From Spodoptera frugiperda (Eukaryota > Arthropoda > Insecta > Lepidoptera > Noctuidae), in NCBI RefSeq assembly GCF_023101765.2, contig NC_064236.1, positions 15,898,993-15,962,992 of the forward strand: DNA of 64,000 nucleotides, given 5' to 3'. Positions 11,511 to 20,814 of this stretch are shown piece after piece. The position numbers were made by a program, and so were the translations under genes. The notes under the pieces are model-generated. The model was given only the letters and a program-made list of their open reading frames with translations, had not been told where the DNA came from and did no database searches. How positions within the stretch are numbered: the first letter of the stretch is position 1; every line of letters starts with the position of its first letter.

Positions 11511-12454
11511 ATAAACCCATCTTTATTGGTGTGGAATGTTTTATCTCATTTAAGTTTAATTACTTAAGAAACTTAGAAGAATCTCGAGTTAAAAAAAATC
11601 TGCTGAGCCAAAAGGACAAAATTTATGCTCCAAATTGTCATAAGGTTACGTACAATATAGAATGTATACTGAAGTTATTTGCTTTACATGAGTTAAACAT
11701 TCTATTCTCTAAAGGTTTATTTTTATGGTTTTTACGTTATCTCTTGTACCTGTTATTTGTGATGATAAAAATATCCGAAAAAAATCTTTAAGGGGAGGTT
11801 TAGAACTAATTTAGAGCCCAGCATCTGATGCCGTTATTATCTCCATAATTTTAGCACTCTGGTTTTTCCTTTAGGTTTCGAATCAGGCAGTTGTCAGTGC
11901 GCCATTGATTCACACGCGCTGGGACCGCCAAAAAGTATGGAGATGAAGGTAAGAGGCCTTCATAAAAAAGTAAAAAATATTTCAGCAAATAAATTTTGAT
12001 TCTATTCTGAGAATATCATAAAAAAAAATCCTTTTTGCTTTTTAATACATATAAAATTACCAAGAAACTCTCCTAAACAGGTACTTTCATACAGTTGACT
12101 AGACGACGTTATCTCTTTTTCCCTACCCATTTGTCGTTTTTTTAGCTTTCTTCTTCTGTAACATTAGGTAAATTTTGAACTGCATTGTCAGTAGGATCAC
12201 TAATACGATTCTCATAGCGCTCGACTGAGGTATGTTACATAACTAAAGAAAATAATATACTTATGGCCGTTTTCATTAATTTATTTCAATAGTTAATGAT
12301 TCGAAGTTTGAGTTATGATTGTGTTTTCACTTCACTATGGCTTATTTATTAATACTTGGATGGCAAAAATAACACTGAAGGTCTCCTTCATTTAAAGAAC
12401 TTCTCTATCAAACAAAGACAAACGTGCTTTTTCCTATACCTGTTTCAAAATTTC

Positions 12455-12582
12455 CTTGCCCTTATGTCCCACGGTTTGAATGCCTGTTCAGATGCGGCCA
12501 GACACAGAACTAAAATGTGCATTACTTTTCGGCGTAGTGCAAGCAATCCGATCTAGATGGCACGCGTTTCAATAAAACTAAG
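12455..12582 (-). repeat. Dispersed block M (copy 1), no tRNA-like unit attached
   Basis: Contains GCGGCCAGACACAGAACTAA, AATGTGCA and CTAGATGGCAC in the same order and spacing as other copies in this region (13208, 15001, 16310, 23640; reversed at 14291 and 18118). Orientation is defined by the copies at 16310-16421 and 14291-14386, where the block lies upstream of a tRNA-like unit. Confidence 0.6.
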
Positions 12583-12949
12583 GTTTCCTGAGAACTTTAA
12601 AAAGCTTTAAACCATAGTTTTTGCTTTATTTATTTTTTATCGTCATGATCGCGTTTTACACTGTCGTAGGTAGACAAAGGTGCACGTTATGACACGTGAT
12701 TTGTACTGTACAATACCTATAACTTACGAGTATATTAAAGTAAACTATATGTGACTGTATTTTTGTACAAAATTTGCTTAATATAGTAATAGTTATTTCT
12801 TTTTCTTAATATTTTTAAAGTGGTAAAAATCCTATTGGTATACATTTACAATTACGTGGGAAAATATTTTTCTTTTTTTGTCATATCTCGTATGCTACTT
12901 ACGTTATATTACTTACTTACTTATCTCACGCATGCGCTCTTAGCACTAT

Positions 12950-12970
12950 GACGAAAGCGGTCGCAATTTT
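12950..12970 (+). promoter_or_regulatory. Upstream element, starts 38 nt before tRNA-like unit 1
   Basis: GACGAAAGCGGTCGCAATTT, near-identical in sequence and position to the elements before units 2, 4, 5, 6, 9 and tRNA-Asp. The distance matches the region where TFIIIB sits on Pol III genes, and silkworm tRNA genes are known to need 5' flanking sequence. Function here is inferred. Confidence 0.6.
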
Positions 12971-12987
12971 GGAAGTTACTTGCACAT

Positions 12988-13067
12988 GGCACATTAGCTC
13001 AGCTGGATGGGATAGAGCGTCGTGTATCGAGACACGAAGGTCGCAGGTTCAAGTCCTGCATGTGCTG
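12988..13067 (+). tRNA. tRNA-like unit 1, 80 nt, 8-nt anticodon loop
   Basis: Acceptor GGCACAT pairs with ATGTGCT (one G-U); D-stem GCTC/GAGC; T-arm GCAGG-TTCAAGT-CCTGC with the B-box intact. Two oddities stand out. The D-loop is about five bases too long (GGATGGGAT in place of GGAT). The anticodon arm is TCGTG-TATCGAGA-CACGA, with an 8-nt loop, so no anticodon can be read with confidence. A T5 run (13074-13078) follows the unit, as expected for a Pol III terminator. It is almost identical to unit 2, including about 65 bases upstream. It is either a tRNA pseudogene or a Pol III RNA with another job. Confidence 0.6.
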
Positions 13068-13207
13068 GCCAACCTTTTTGCTATTTTTCAGCTTACATTT
13101 TCAGGAGACTAGGTTAAAAACTATCATTCAATTTTTTGACGTTAATGCAATAAATTATCTTTCAAACTGTAAAATTCGAGATTGTTCCATCTTTTTGTTA
13201 TGTACAA

Positions 13208-13326
13208 TGACGTCAGCGCCCTTCGTCCTTGAAATATGATTTGCGGTTGCGGCCAGACATGGAACTAAATCACGCAGATGCAATAAAAGTGGTGCATATC
13301 ATTTTAGCCAGATGTCACTTTTCAAG
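13208..13326 (-). repeat. Dispersed block M (copy 2)
   Basis: GACGTCAGCGCCCTTCGTCC, GCGGCCAGACATGGAACTAA and CCAGATGTCAC in the order seen in the other copies. No tRNA-like unit follows in the expected direction. Confidence 0.6.
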
Positions 13327-13997
13327 GACAGGTAGTTGAGTATCATTAAATTAACTTGTTCGTACTTACTATTGACAAAGTTGTATTTTCTTGGCTACAA
13401 TTTTTTAAAGTTTCTGTTTTTCTGGAATCCCAACATCAGATCCTAACTTATGAATAAGGATATAATCCTCAATTGATAGTAAATTGAATAAAATATATGT
13501 AATATATAAGAAAATATCTTAATTGAAGAAATATAGCTTATTTTTGAGATTTTACTTTTATATTTCCTAGATCCTGGAGACCCCAGACTTGATTTTATTG
13601 CCTTGGTTACAGGTATTCTTTAAAGCGAAAAAAAAATTTTTTTAAATTGGTCCATAAATACTCATACGAACGAATTTTTCATGACATGAACTATACCAGA
13701 TTTTTCAAATGAACGTGTATAAAACTGATGTTAGGAAGTATGCTATATTTTTTATACGTTTTTATAGGACGTGGGGCAATATTGATACATTTCATATTCG
13801 GTTTCCATTACCTTTCCATTCTGGCAAAAAACGGCTTAATATTATAATACACATGAGACCTTATAAGTTATGATAGGTCGTGAACATAATTATGCATCGC
13901 GTGATATGTACTAGTAAAATAATTAAATTTGATTCAACTATCCTTATTAAATCGTATATCTCGTCCTAGTATCTCACGCATGCGCCCTTAGTACTGT

Positions 13998-14018
13998 GAC
14001 GAAAGCGGTCGCAATTTT
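13998..14018 (+). promoter_or_regulatory. Upstream element, starts 38 nt before tRNA-like unit 2
   Basis: Identical to the element before unit 1 (GACGAAAGCGGTCGCAATTT), same distance. Confidence 0.6.
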
Positions 14019-14035
14019 GGAAGTTACTTGCACAT

Positions 14036-14115
14036 GGCACATTAGCTCAGCTGGATGGAATAGAGCATCGTGTATCGAGACACGAAGGTCGCAGGTTCAA
14101 GTCCTGCATGTGCTG
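14036..14115 (+). tRNA. tRNA-like unit 2, recent duplicate of unit 1
   Basis: Differs from unit 1 at only two positions (GATGGAATAGAGCATCG versus GATGGGATAGAGCGTCG). Both changes lie outside the stems that define the fold, except one next to the anticodon stem. The duplicated block runs from about 13969 to 14126 and also includes the upstream element and the T5 run at 14122-14126. The rest of the two loci is unrelated, so a short cassette of about 160 bp was copied, without a SINE-like body or poly(A) tail. It keeps the same 8-nt anticodon loop. Confidence 0.6.
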
Positions 14116-14290
14116 GCCAACCTTTTTGCTACAATTTTTTTTTACACTTCACCTGTACAGACGGCTAAGTTAGAAAATATTATATTTTTTCACTGATAAT
14201 TTTCTTGTATTTTTATGCCATTTATTAATATTAAACTTAACCAAACTGGGTTGTACTCAATTACAGTTGATTTGTAGTTAGTCTATCAAA

Positions 14291-14386
14291 AGGCGCCATC
14301 TGGTACATGCCATTCGCATCACGTAAAGCCTTAATGCACATTTAAGTTTCGTGTCTATCCGCTGCTGAAATTTAACTCCATAACTT
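14291..14386 (+). repeat. Dispersed block M (copy 3), upstream of hairpin unit 3
   Basis: GCGCCATCTGGTACATGCC and AAGTTTCGTGTCTATCCGC are the reverse-orientation forms of the AGATGGC and GCGGCCAGACA strings. The block starts about 150 bases before unit 3, close to the spacing seen at unit 5. Confidence 0.5.
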
Positions 14387-14407
14387 TGTCAATCAATAAA
14401 ATGATGG

Positions 14408-14428
14408 GATGCAAGTGATGGTAAATTT
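14408..14428 (+). promoter_or_regulatory. Upstream element, 37 nt before hairpin unit 3 (diverged)
   Basis: GATGCAAGTGATGGTAAATT aligns without gaps to the element of unit 5. Over the whole 37 nt up to the RNA start about 25 positions match, and the last eight bases (TTTTCACA) are identical. Confidence 0.45.
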
Positions 14429-14444
14429 CAATGAGGTTTTCACA

Positions 14445-14486
14445 AGCCAGTGTAGCGCAGCTTTATCCAGCTGAGTGTCACTGGCT
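14445..14486 (+). ncRNA. Collapsed tRNA-like unit 3: acceptor-type stem closed on itself
   Basis: AGCCAGTG pairs with CACTGGCT; four more flanking pairs (CACA/TGTG, 14441-14490) extend the stem to 12 bp. The interior TAGCGCAGCTTTATCCAGCTG keeps a TAGC(G/T)CAGC start like a tRNA D-arm but lacks anticodon and T-arms. It occupies exactly the place a tRNA-like unit would occupy behind block M and the upstream element, and is followed by a T9 run near 14512-14520. No B-box is present, so transcription by the usual tRNA route is doubtful. Confidence 0.4.
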
Positions 14487-15000
14487 TGTGTATTAAGTTT
14501 CTTTAGTTTACTTTTTTTTTCGAAAAACATAGAACCATTTAAAATATTTTTATTTAAATATTTTTTTAATTTTTCTTATTAATATGTTTAATAACGCAGA
14601 AGACTATCACGGAAAAATCAAACTAAATATATAAATGTCTATTGGTAGATGAAATACTGCGAAAATTATAATGAAAACATAGTATTTTTATATTTATCCT
14701 TTTCTTAGAGTCGGCCGTTAATATATCCTTGAAACTTTAAAGTGAGAACCTGAGAAGAAGAAATGTCATGAAATAAAAGTATACGTTTATGTTTATTTAT
14801 ATATTTTTTATTTACGAAACAAAGTGTGTCTTCGCCTTATTACGAGACGTAGTACTATCTTATTTAGTAGTTAGTTATTGCATTAATAAATTGTGCAGGT
14901 AACTTAAAATTTACAGATATTACGTATTAAAATATGTATGTATGATAAACAAAAAAAGTAATTGAATTTCATATTCATAATAAAAATGGACAAGAAGTAA

Positions 15001-15106
15001 GACCGAAATTTGTCTCTACAAGAGCAAAGTTCGACCCTACTAAAATGTGCAGCATTTCACTGAGTAATACAAACTGAATGAGCTAGATGGCGCATGTGCA
15101 TTTTAT
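15001..15106 (-). repeat. Dispersed block M (copy 4), diverged
   Basis: CTAAAATGTGCAGC and CTAGATGGCGCA at the spacing seen in the copy at 23640-23762; the GGCCAGACA part is degraded (TCGACCCTA). Confidence 0.45.
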
Positions 15107-15198
15107 TAAGTTTTCATTACGTAATCCGAAATTATTAATACTTATGTAAAAAGGACAAAATGTAGATGACGATATAAAGTAATTTAATTTATTGTCCT

Positions 15199-15237
15199 TA
15201 ACTTCGTATAATATGCATATACTTCGTATAATGTACT
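15199..15237 (+). repeat. Two direct copies of ACTTCGTATAAT, 20 bp apart
   Basis: ACTTCGTATAAT occurs at 15201-15212 and 15221-15232. The second copy continues as ATGTA, so 15 bases equal one half and part of the spacer of the phage P1 loxP site. The arms are direct, not inverted, so this is not a lox site. Confidence 0.8.
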
Positions 15238-15741
15238 TGTTTATCTCTTTCTAAAAATTTAACAAATGATAAATAAATCGTCGGTACTTTCTTCACTCAC
15301 TTCACCCAATTCTTGAATGATTTGGGACTTATTTAGACCACTGCAAAGAATATTGTGATTTTCCTTCGTCAAATATTTGATAAACCCAATTCTTTAAAGA
15401 AATGTACATCGACTGCGACATGGTTTTACAGTTTAATTTATGTATTTTTACAGTTTAATTTCCCTTGTGAGTTAGTTGAACTTTAGTCCAGCATACATAA
15501 TTTATAAAATAGATTACAGTTTTACAGTAAAATGAATAATATGAATTGTAAATAAACATTCTTTGCTATTAAAATAAACAGTATTTAATATATTATAGAT
15601 TTCTCAATTATACCACAATCATGTTATGCCAAATTTCATTTTTATTTTGATAAGATACTTGCATCTTACAAAAATCGTAAAAAGATTAGATAAAAAGAGT
15701 AGATTTATTAAAAAAATTAAAACATAAAATCAAAAAGCTAC

Positions 15742-15820
15742 GGGCGCATGCAGGACTTGAACCTACGACCTTCGCGCCTGAAACGCGACGCTCTATACCA
15801 TCCAACTGAGCTAATGCACC
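15742..15820 (-). tRNA. tRNA-like unit 4, 79 nt, anticodon would read TCA (opal)
   Basis: Acceptor GGTGCAT/ATGCGCC pairs fully (one G-U); D-stem GCTC/GAGC; T-arm GTAGG-TTCAAGT-CCTGC; T5 downstream. The anticodon arm is normal in shape, TCGCG-TTTCAGG-CGCGA, with a 7-nt loop and T at position 33, so the anticodon reads TCA, complementary to the UGA stop codon. tRNA-Sec also has TCA but is about 90 nt with a long variable arm; this one has a 5-nt variable loop (AGGTC). The D-loop carries the same kind of extra GGAT as units 1, 2, 5 and 9. It is either a decayed tRNA family member or a potential opal-reading RNA. Confidence 0.6.
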
Positions 15821-15836
15821 CTGTAACTAAGATTCC

Positions 15837-15858
15837 CAAATTTTCGACCTCTTCCATC
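15837..15858 (-). promoter_or_regulatory. Upstream element, 38 nt before tRNA-like unit 4 (diverged)
   Basis: GATGGAAGAGGTCGAAAATT aligns without gaps to the element of unit 1 with about 19 of 24 matches at the same distance. Confidence 0.5.
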
Positions 15859-16175
15859 CATCTCGTTTTATACAGTGACGTCACCCCTTGTCCCTTTGTC
15901 CTCCTCTTCGAAGTAGTATATGCAGATGCTGGTGGACTTAAAACAAATTAAAAATAATTTAATACACATTGCTTCTCGCTTAGATCTGTATTTTGGCAAA
16001 TCAGGAGTTTAAGAAAGTCTTTCTAATCATACATAATGTATAAACTGCACTATATTTTATTAAACGATAGGATAATTTAGAACCAAAAGCGTTTCAAAGT
16101 AGACTAAAAATATAAAACTATAACATTAATTGCCATACTCGCATGTTTTGTTAGAAAACTTAACAAAAAGGTTTT

Positions 16176-16255
16176 CGGCACATGCAGGACTCGAACCCAC
16201 GACCTTCGCGTCTCGATACGCAACGCTCTAACCCATCCAACTGAGCTAATGTGCC
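16176..16255 (-). tRNA. tRNA-like unit 5, 80 nt, 8-nt anticodon loop
   Basis: Acceptor GGCACAT/ATGTGCC is perfect; D-stem GCTC/GAGC; T-arm GTGGG-TTCGAGT-CCTGC. The anticodon arm TTGCG-TATCGAGA-CGCGA keeps the same 8-nt loop as units 1 and 2 although the stem has changed with one wobble pair. The D-loop has the extra GGAT-type bases. The following sequence AACCTTTTTG resembles that after units 1 and 2 and supplies a T5 terminator. This is the unit with the clearest full set: block M, upstream element, RNA, terminator. Confidence 0.65.
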
Positions 16256-16271
16256 TGTGAAAATCATTTCG

Positions 16272-16292
16272 AAAATGGCGATCGCTTTCGTC
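16272..16292 (-). promoter_or_regulatory. Upstream element, 37 nt before tRNA-like unit 5
   Basis: GACGAAAGCGATCGCCATTT with the perfect 8-bp palindrome GCGATCGC. Confidence 0.6.
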
Positions 16293-16309
16293 CTTTTGAC
16301 AACACGAGT

Positions 16310-16421
16310 GCGACATTAGCGCCCTTTTTGACCTTGAAATTTGAAAAGCGACGGCCAGACGTAGAACTAAGAGGGTCCTTGCAAACGAAGGGATGCAAGC
16401 CATATTAAACAGATGGCACCT
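16310..16421 (-). repeat. Dispersed block M (copy 5), upstream of tRNA-like unit 5
   Basis: On the minus strand: GGTGCCATCTG, TTAGTTCTACGTCTGGCCG, TTTCAAGG and AGGGCGCTAATGTCG in order, ending about 20 bases before the upstream element. This copy and the one at 14291 define the orientation of the block. Confidence 0.6.
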
Positions 16422-17749
16422 GTTTGAAACATTAAAGCATCATATATTTAACAACTGAGGCTTATCCTTCAATTAGAAGTATTTTTTAACTACATAATTC
16501 AAGATTTCTCATTGTCGTCAATTTCATCGCTTAAACCTAAAATTACTTTTACCTAACCCTAAAAATATACCTACTTTTAACGCCTTTTCCTTTCTTGTTT
16601 CGTATCCTTTTACTTTCTTGTTTCTTTACCAATTTAAAGGAATGTACTTTACCAGTAAAGCTAACGAGAATCAGGGTAATATTATTATACATTTATTGAA
16701 ATTGACAAATAATGAATGACACTTCGTTATCAACATTGTCGAAGATCAGAAATTCAACAAGCTGATAAGGCCGTTAATTGTTTTAAATAAATACACATCG
16801 TTTGTTGTTAATTCTAACCTTAAGAATACTTTAAGACATCCTTCAGAACTAATAACTTAACGTTTTATTTAATCATCTTTAAAGTACTAATTTGATAATC
16901 ATGTTGCGAACAAAATATCAAAAAATATAATCTTTTGATGAATTTTCTATTAGATCAAAATGTGGTGCTCTTGTCGATTCATTTAAATATACCTGTATAA
17001 GATACCAATGCAGGTATTGTAACGACACATCAGTTGACGAAAATATGTAACACAAAATTCTCTAACTCCTCAAAAATTGAAAATATTATCTTGATTTATA
17101 TAATCTGTATGAATGGTGTAAGTTACATGGCCAATTTTCCCTAGTGTAACAATTTTTTACAATGAAAATTAAATTAATTTTCACGAAATCACAAATTTTA
17201 CATTTAAAGCGTTCTAATTTTGATGATAAGAAATGCCGATTCTTGGTCAAAGTCTCAAAATAAAAATTACATCGATACCTCCGATAGTTATTTGTTTGTT
17301 TTTCGCCATTACTGGCGCATGCGTGAAATGCAGTTTGTAATAATTTGGAAAAGTAGGAAGTAAAGGTTTTTTACTATTAAACGCACGTATCACTGGGTAA
17401 CACAAGCTTTTTATTAAATTTTAAGCAGCTATTGTGATTCTAATAGTGACACCATGCACCTATAGGAAGGTCCAACATATCCGCACACTGTAAAATAAAA
17501 CCCTTATAACACCAAATATTAAAGAAGTAAGACGAAAATATTACAGCCAAGTTTCGTATTAGCATTTGAAATTAAACAATAATACGGTGTAGGAAAATAT
17601 CGTGAAGAAACCTGGACTAATAAATTCTAATTATAAGTTCAAAATCGCCAACCCACCTTGAGTAGACGGAGTGATTCATTTTCCATCATAAACAATTTAA
17701 ATAAAAATGTATTATAGTTTATTCTTACTACAAATATTTATCCCCAAAG

Positions 17750-17770
17750 GACGAAAGTGGTCACCAATTT
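17750..17770 (+). promoter_or_regulatory. Upstream element, 37 nt before tRNA-like unit 6, covarying core
   Basis: GACGAAAGTGGTCACCAATT. The core GTG-GT-CAC differs from GCG-GT-CGC of units 1 and 2 by two changes that keep the arms complementary. Confidence 0.6.
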
Positions 17771-17786
17771 CGAGCTGTTCCTACAG

Positions 17787-17865
17787 AGCACATTAGCTTA
17801 GTTGGATAGAGCATCGCATCCGGGGTTGTGAGCGAAGGTCGTAGGTTCAAATCCTGCATGTGCTC
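17787..17865 (+). tRNA. tRNA-like unit 6, 79 nt, enlarged anticodon loop
   Basis: Acceptor AGCACAT/ATGTGCT perfect (one further G-C pair outside); D-stem GCTT/GAGC with a normal-length D-loop AGTTGGATA; T-arm GTAGG-TTCAAAT-CCTGC. The anticodon region is TCGC, then 14 bases, then GCGA, so the loop is far too large unless part of it is an intron or pairs in another way (CAxCC with GGTTG is possible). TTTT follows at 17871. The total length matches the other units although the extra bases lie in a different arm. Confidence 0.55.
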
Positions 17866-18117
17866 GTAATTCTTTTATACTTCTTTTTGAAAAATATACT
17901 AAATATTTATTTAACTCTTAAATTTTTCTGGTGTGTAGTTCGTAAGATCATATTTAGACGAAGAAAATGCGTGATTAAATTGAATTTTCTGTATTTTTCC
18001 TGAATTTTAGACTATAAATCAACGAGAGTACCTAAATGTATTGCAATATTATTCTAGAACATTATTCTTTGGATTTTTATAAACGTTCTTAGTCTGGACC
18101 GCTTTCACCCTATTTTA

Positions 18118-18262
18118 AACAAGTGCCATCTGGTTTATATGAATTGCATCGCTTTAGTTTGAAAGCGCATACATGCTTTGTATGCCGCTCACAGCGGCAG
18201 CTGTGAGCCACAGTTTCAAGTAAAAGAGCGCTATTGTCGTCATGTAATCAAAGGGTCGGCGA
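18118..18262 (+). repeat. Dispersed block M (copy 6), solo, with upstream-element-like end
   Basis: AAGTGCCATCTGG, TTTCAAGT, GAGCGCTATTGTCG and AAAGGGTCGGCGATTT appear in the order of block M followed by the upstream element, but no tRNA-like fold follows; an AT-rich run takes its place. It also contains the small palindrome GCTCACAGC-GGCA-GCTGTGAGC near 18187. Confidence 0.45.
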
Positions 18263-18636
18263 TTTAAACACTATAATTTTAATAAAATTAAAAAAATTAA
18301 TGCATAGGATGTATGTATAGTATATAAGTATAGGTACCTAGACAGTAAAAACTGCTTTTACCATGATTGTTCAAAATTGGAGGCTTCTAAATCGCTAGTG
18401 ACATCTAACTGCAATTTATTGAACGAGTATGAAGCGAGCTTCGGTGGAACTTTATAGGAACTGAACATATCTCGGTACTACTGCACCAGTGCAGAGGGCT
18501 GTAAGCTATGAGACCTTATAGGTACATACCACACCACTTAAATAAAATTAATAATGTAGATGTTAGACGAATATTTACGTAATAAAAATCTATTTTAAAT
18601 CTAAAAAGAAAAACTTTATAATTAAAAAATTTAATG

Positions 18637-18714
18637 ATGCGCATGAGGGATTCGAACCCACGACTTCCTGGCCACTCCGCCAGACCAGGCACTCTACCAC
18701 TGAGCTAATGCGCC
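18637..18714 (-). tRNA. tRNA-like unit 7, 78 nt, extended anticodon stem
   Basis: GCGCAT pairs with ATGCGC, but the first acceptor pair is a G-A mismatch. D-stem GCTC/GAGT, D-loop AGTGGTA of ordinary length; T-arm GTGGG-TTCGAAT-CCCTC with one T-T mismatch. The anticodon arm is a 7-bp stem CCTGGTC/GGCCAGG with a 9-nt loop TGGCGGAGT, so no standard anticodon position exists. A T6 run follows. At the place of the shared upstream element lies AGCAAGGTAACCCCTTATTT; its GGT-A-ACC is again palindromic, but overall similarity is weak. Confidence 0.5.
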
Positions 18715-18719
18715 TGTAT

Positions 18720-19968
18720 TATAACAGGCAAAATAAGGGGTTACCTTGCTACATTTTGTGGTTTACTTTAACCTTGCAAATTTTAAAATCTTATTGAATT
18801 AATAAGAAGTATTAAAAATTGTATGAATGTTTCTACCTTCTTGGATAATATACAACATTTCTAATACAAAAGAAATGCTCGTCAACTTTTAATTTCTTTT
18901 TTATTGAATAGTTTTTTTGACTAATTCTTAACATGATTTATTTTATTTCACTAATATTATAATTATTATCGACTTTGACTAAGTATTTGTTTGTAAAAAG
19001 CCAACTAGTTGAGTGTTTGACTAATCGTTAAATTATTGTGGTGATCAAATTAATTTTTTTCTTTATTCAATTTCAAAGTTTTGAGAAGTGGTTTCACCAA
19101 TACAAAGAGGCGTTGTCTTGAAAAAAAAAACGATCCTAATCTTTTTCACATCATACATATAAGGGAATTAGGAACTATGGTGACGCAATGCAACTAATTT
19201 GATCTGAAACTGCATTAGTTTTAGGTACATAAAGTACGCAAAACCGTTCAACGTCCTACCAGGCTCGACGTGATAGCCAGGAGTTACTCAGTTGTAGGGC
19301 GGCGCTAGTAAAGTTACGCCCACGTCACGTTTCAATACTACTACTAGTCGGGGAGCCTGGGAAGATATTACGGGAGATATTCAAACGCGTTTGATTTAAC
19401 ATTATTGAAACTTTTGATTAACCGTTTAGTTACAGTGAAGCAGCGTCCTCTGATAAACCCAACTTTTTGAACTACTATCTCCAATCCGCTGGCCAAGAGT
19501 GCCCATTATGTTACATTTTTTAGGAGCAGTAAATGTAATGATTTAAATAAATCAATATTTTAATTTAGTAAAATATAATTTTTCGAGAAAAATGCATATC
19601 ATCATCATCATCATCATCAGCCGAGAGACGTCAGAGACGAAAAATGCATATAAAAACAGAAAATGATCCCGCAATGTGGCTTGAAATTAGTAGAGGTTTT
19701 AGCCAAAATTGAGTTCGTGTGTAAGCCGTTTAACATAATAAATTACTTTCAACACTGACTGTAAAGAGTTCCGATAACTACACACTGCGGCAATTTACTC
19801 CCATTTCTTACCAAAAATACTTGTTTTTCTGGCTGTGTTATTAAATGTTATAATGAGAATACATACGTCCTACGCTGTGGAGCCTATCTCAGAAAAAAAA
19901 AAATAATTTGACCCGTTAATCTCAAAAAAAAATCTTTTTACAACCAAATCTTCAAAATTTAGTAAGTA
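18720..19968. other. About 1.2 kb without recognisable genes
   Basis: AT-rich. An (ATC)n run at about 19600-19618 followed by GCCGAGAGACGTC resembles a simple-repeat-linked interspersed sequence common in moths. A patch of higher G+C near 19255-19350 has no coding frame. Confidence 0.4.
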
Positions 19969-20163
19969 GGTAACTTCAAACTTAACATCTTCAGCTCTTA
20001 TACTATTAATGAATGAAACGCTCAATTTTATTAAATTCCGGAATGGAAAGAGATAAAATATTTTCGCTATCGAAGAGACAGAGAAACACGATCATTTTCT
20101 GGATCGGTGGTATGGGGTAAAATGCTTTGGACAGCCTTCAGACAGGATCGTAGGTGTTACCCG
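19969..20163. repeat. Left copy of 195 bp direct repeat flanking an R1-type insertion
   Basis: Matches 20815-21009 base for base at a constant offset of 846, starting GGTAACTTCAAACTTAACAT and ending GGATCGTAGGTGTTACCCG. The identity stops abruptly on both sides at the insertion. Confidence 0.95.
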
Positions 20164-20814
20164 TCCTCACCTACCGCCTGACGCAGGTGCTTACCGGACA
20201 CGGAACACGGATTCGGCGGGAGGAAACGCCCATGTCGGCACGTGGATCACGGTGGAACATGTAGCGGTGTGCCCTGCATGGGCTGAGCAAGGGATGTGAT
20301 CGGCGACGGTGACCTCTCGCGTCCGACTTTGGTCCAGGCCATGATGCGGAGCGAGAGGGAATGGGATGCCGTCTCCTCCTTCTGCGAAGCAGTCATGCTA
20401 GCTAAGGAGGAGGCGGAGCGCGTGAGGGAACGATCCTCCTCACGCCCCAGGCGCGGCAGAAGACACTCCGGGCGTCGGGGATCGCGTGACGATCTCCAGC
20501 CACCGTAAGTGCGGGTCTGCAGACGGCGAGCAAGGGTAGCTCGCCGCCCGACCAGAACCAGACCCGTGCGTACGGCGCGTCGCGTTCCGCGCGCGCCTCA
20601 AAGAGCCAGACCACCACAGATGGGGCCCAGTAGGGCTGATGCCTGATCCGGAGCTGCGGACAACGTAAAAGGTTACCGGGGCTCCGGCTCAAAGCAGGAG
20701 AAGGAACGGGGTGGTTTTTAGTCAGTAAGAGTCTGACACTCCCTCCCGCCTCACCCAAGGCGGGAGAAGTCATTGGATGATTTTCCCCCCTCAAAAAAAA
20801 AAAAAAAAAAAAAA
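20164..20814 (+). mobile_element. 5'-truncated R1-type non-LTR retrotransposon 3' end with poly(A)
   Basis: Begins in coding sequence for VLTYRLTQVLTGHG, the C-terminal region of an R1-clade reverse transcriptase protein. In the fragments at 34841 and 43340 the same region is preceded by SPLFEEWLE, and at 34841 it is followed by a zinc knuckle (GCHHC...H). The frame breaks here shortly after the start. An alternative frame, 20296-20508, keeps FCEAVMLAKEEAERVRERSS, part of the same C-terminal tail. A G+C-rich 3' UTR with two hairpins and about 22 A residues (20793-20814) follow. The insert is flanked by a 195 bp exact duplication, far longer than normal for this class. Confidence 0.85.

Noticed and set aside
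11456..11791. 111-codon plus-strand frame
   Set aside because: It begins inside the dispersed repeat end and has no recognisable domain; composition is that of translated AT-rich DNA.
15199..15237. loxP site
   Set aside because: The arms are direct repeats, not inverted, so no recombinase could use it as a lox site; a 15-base partial match is best taken as chance. It is listed only as a direct repeat.
16104..16403. 99-codon frame covering tRNA-like unit 5
   Set aside because: The frame spans the tRNA-like RNA, its upstream element and part of block M; RNA features explain the conservation better.
20402..20794. 130-codon minus-strand frame
   Set aside because: Antisense to the R1-type retrotransposon tail; long only because the sequence is G+C-rich.
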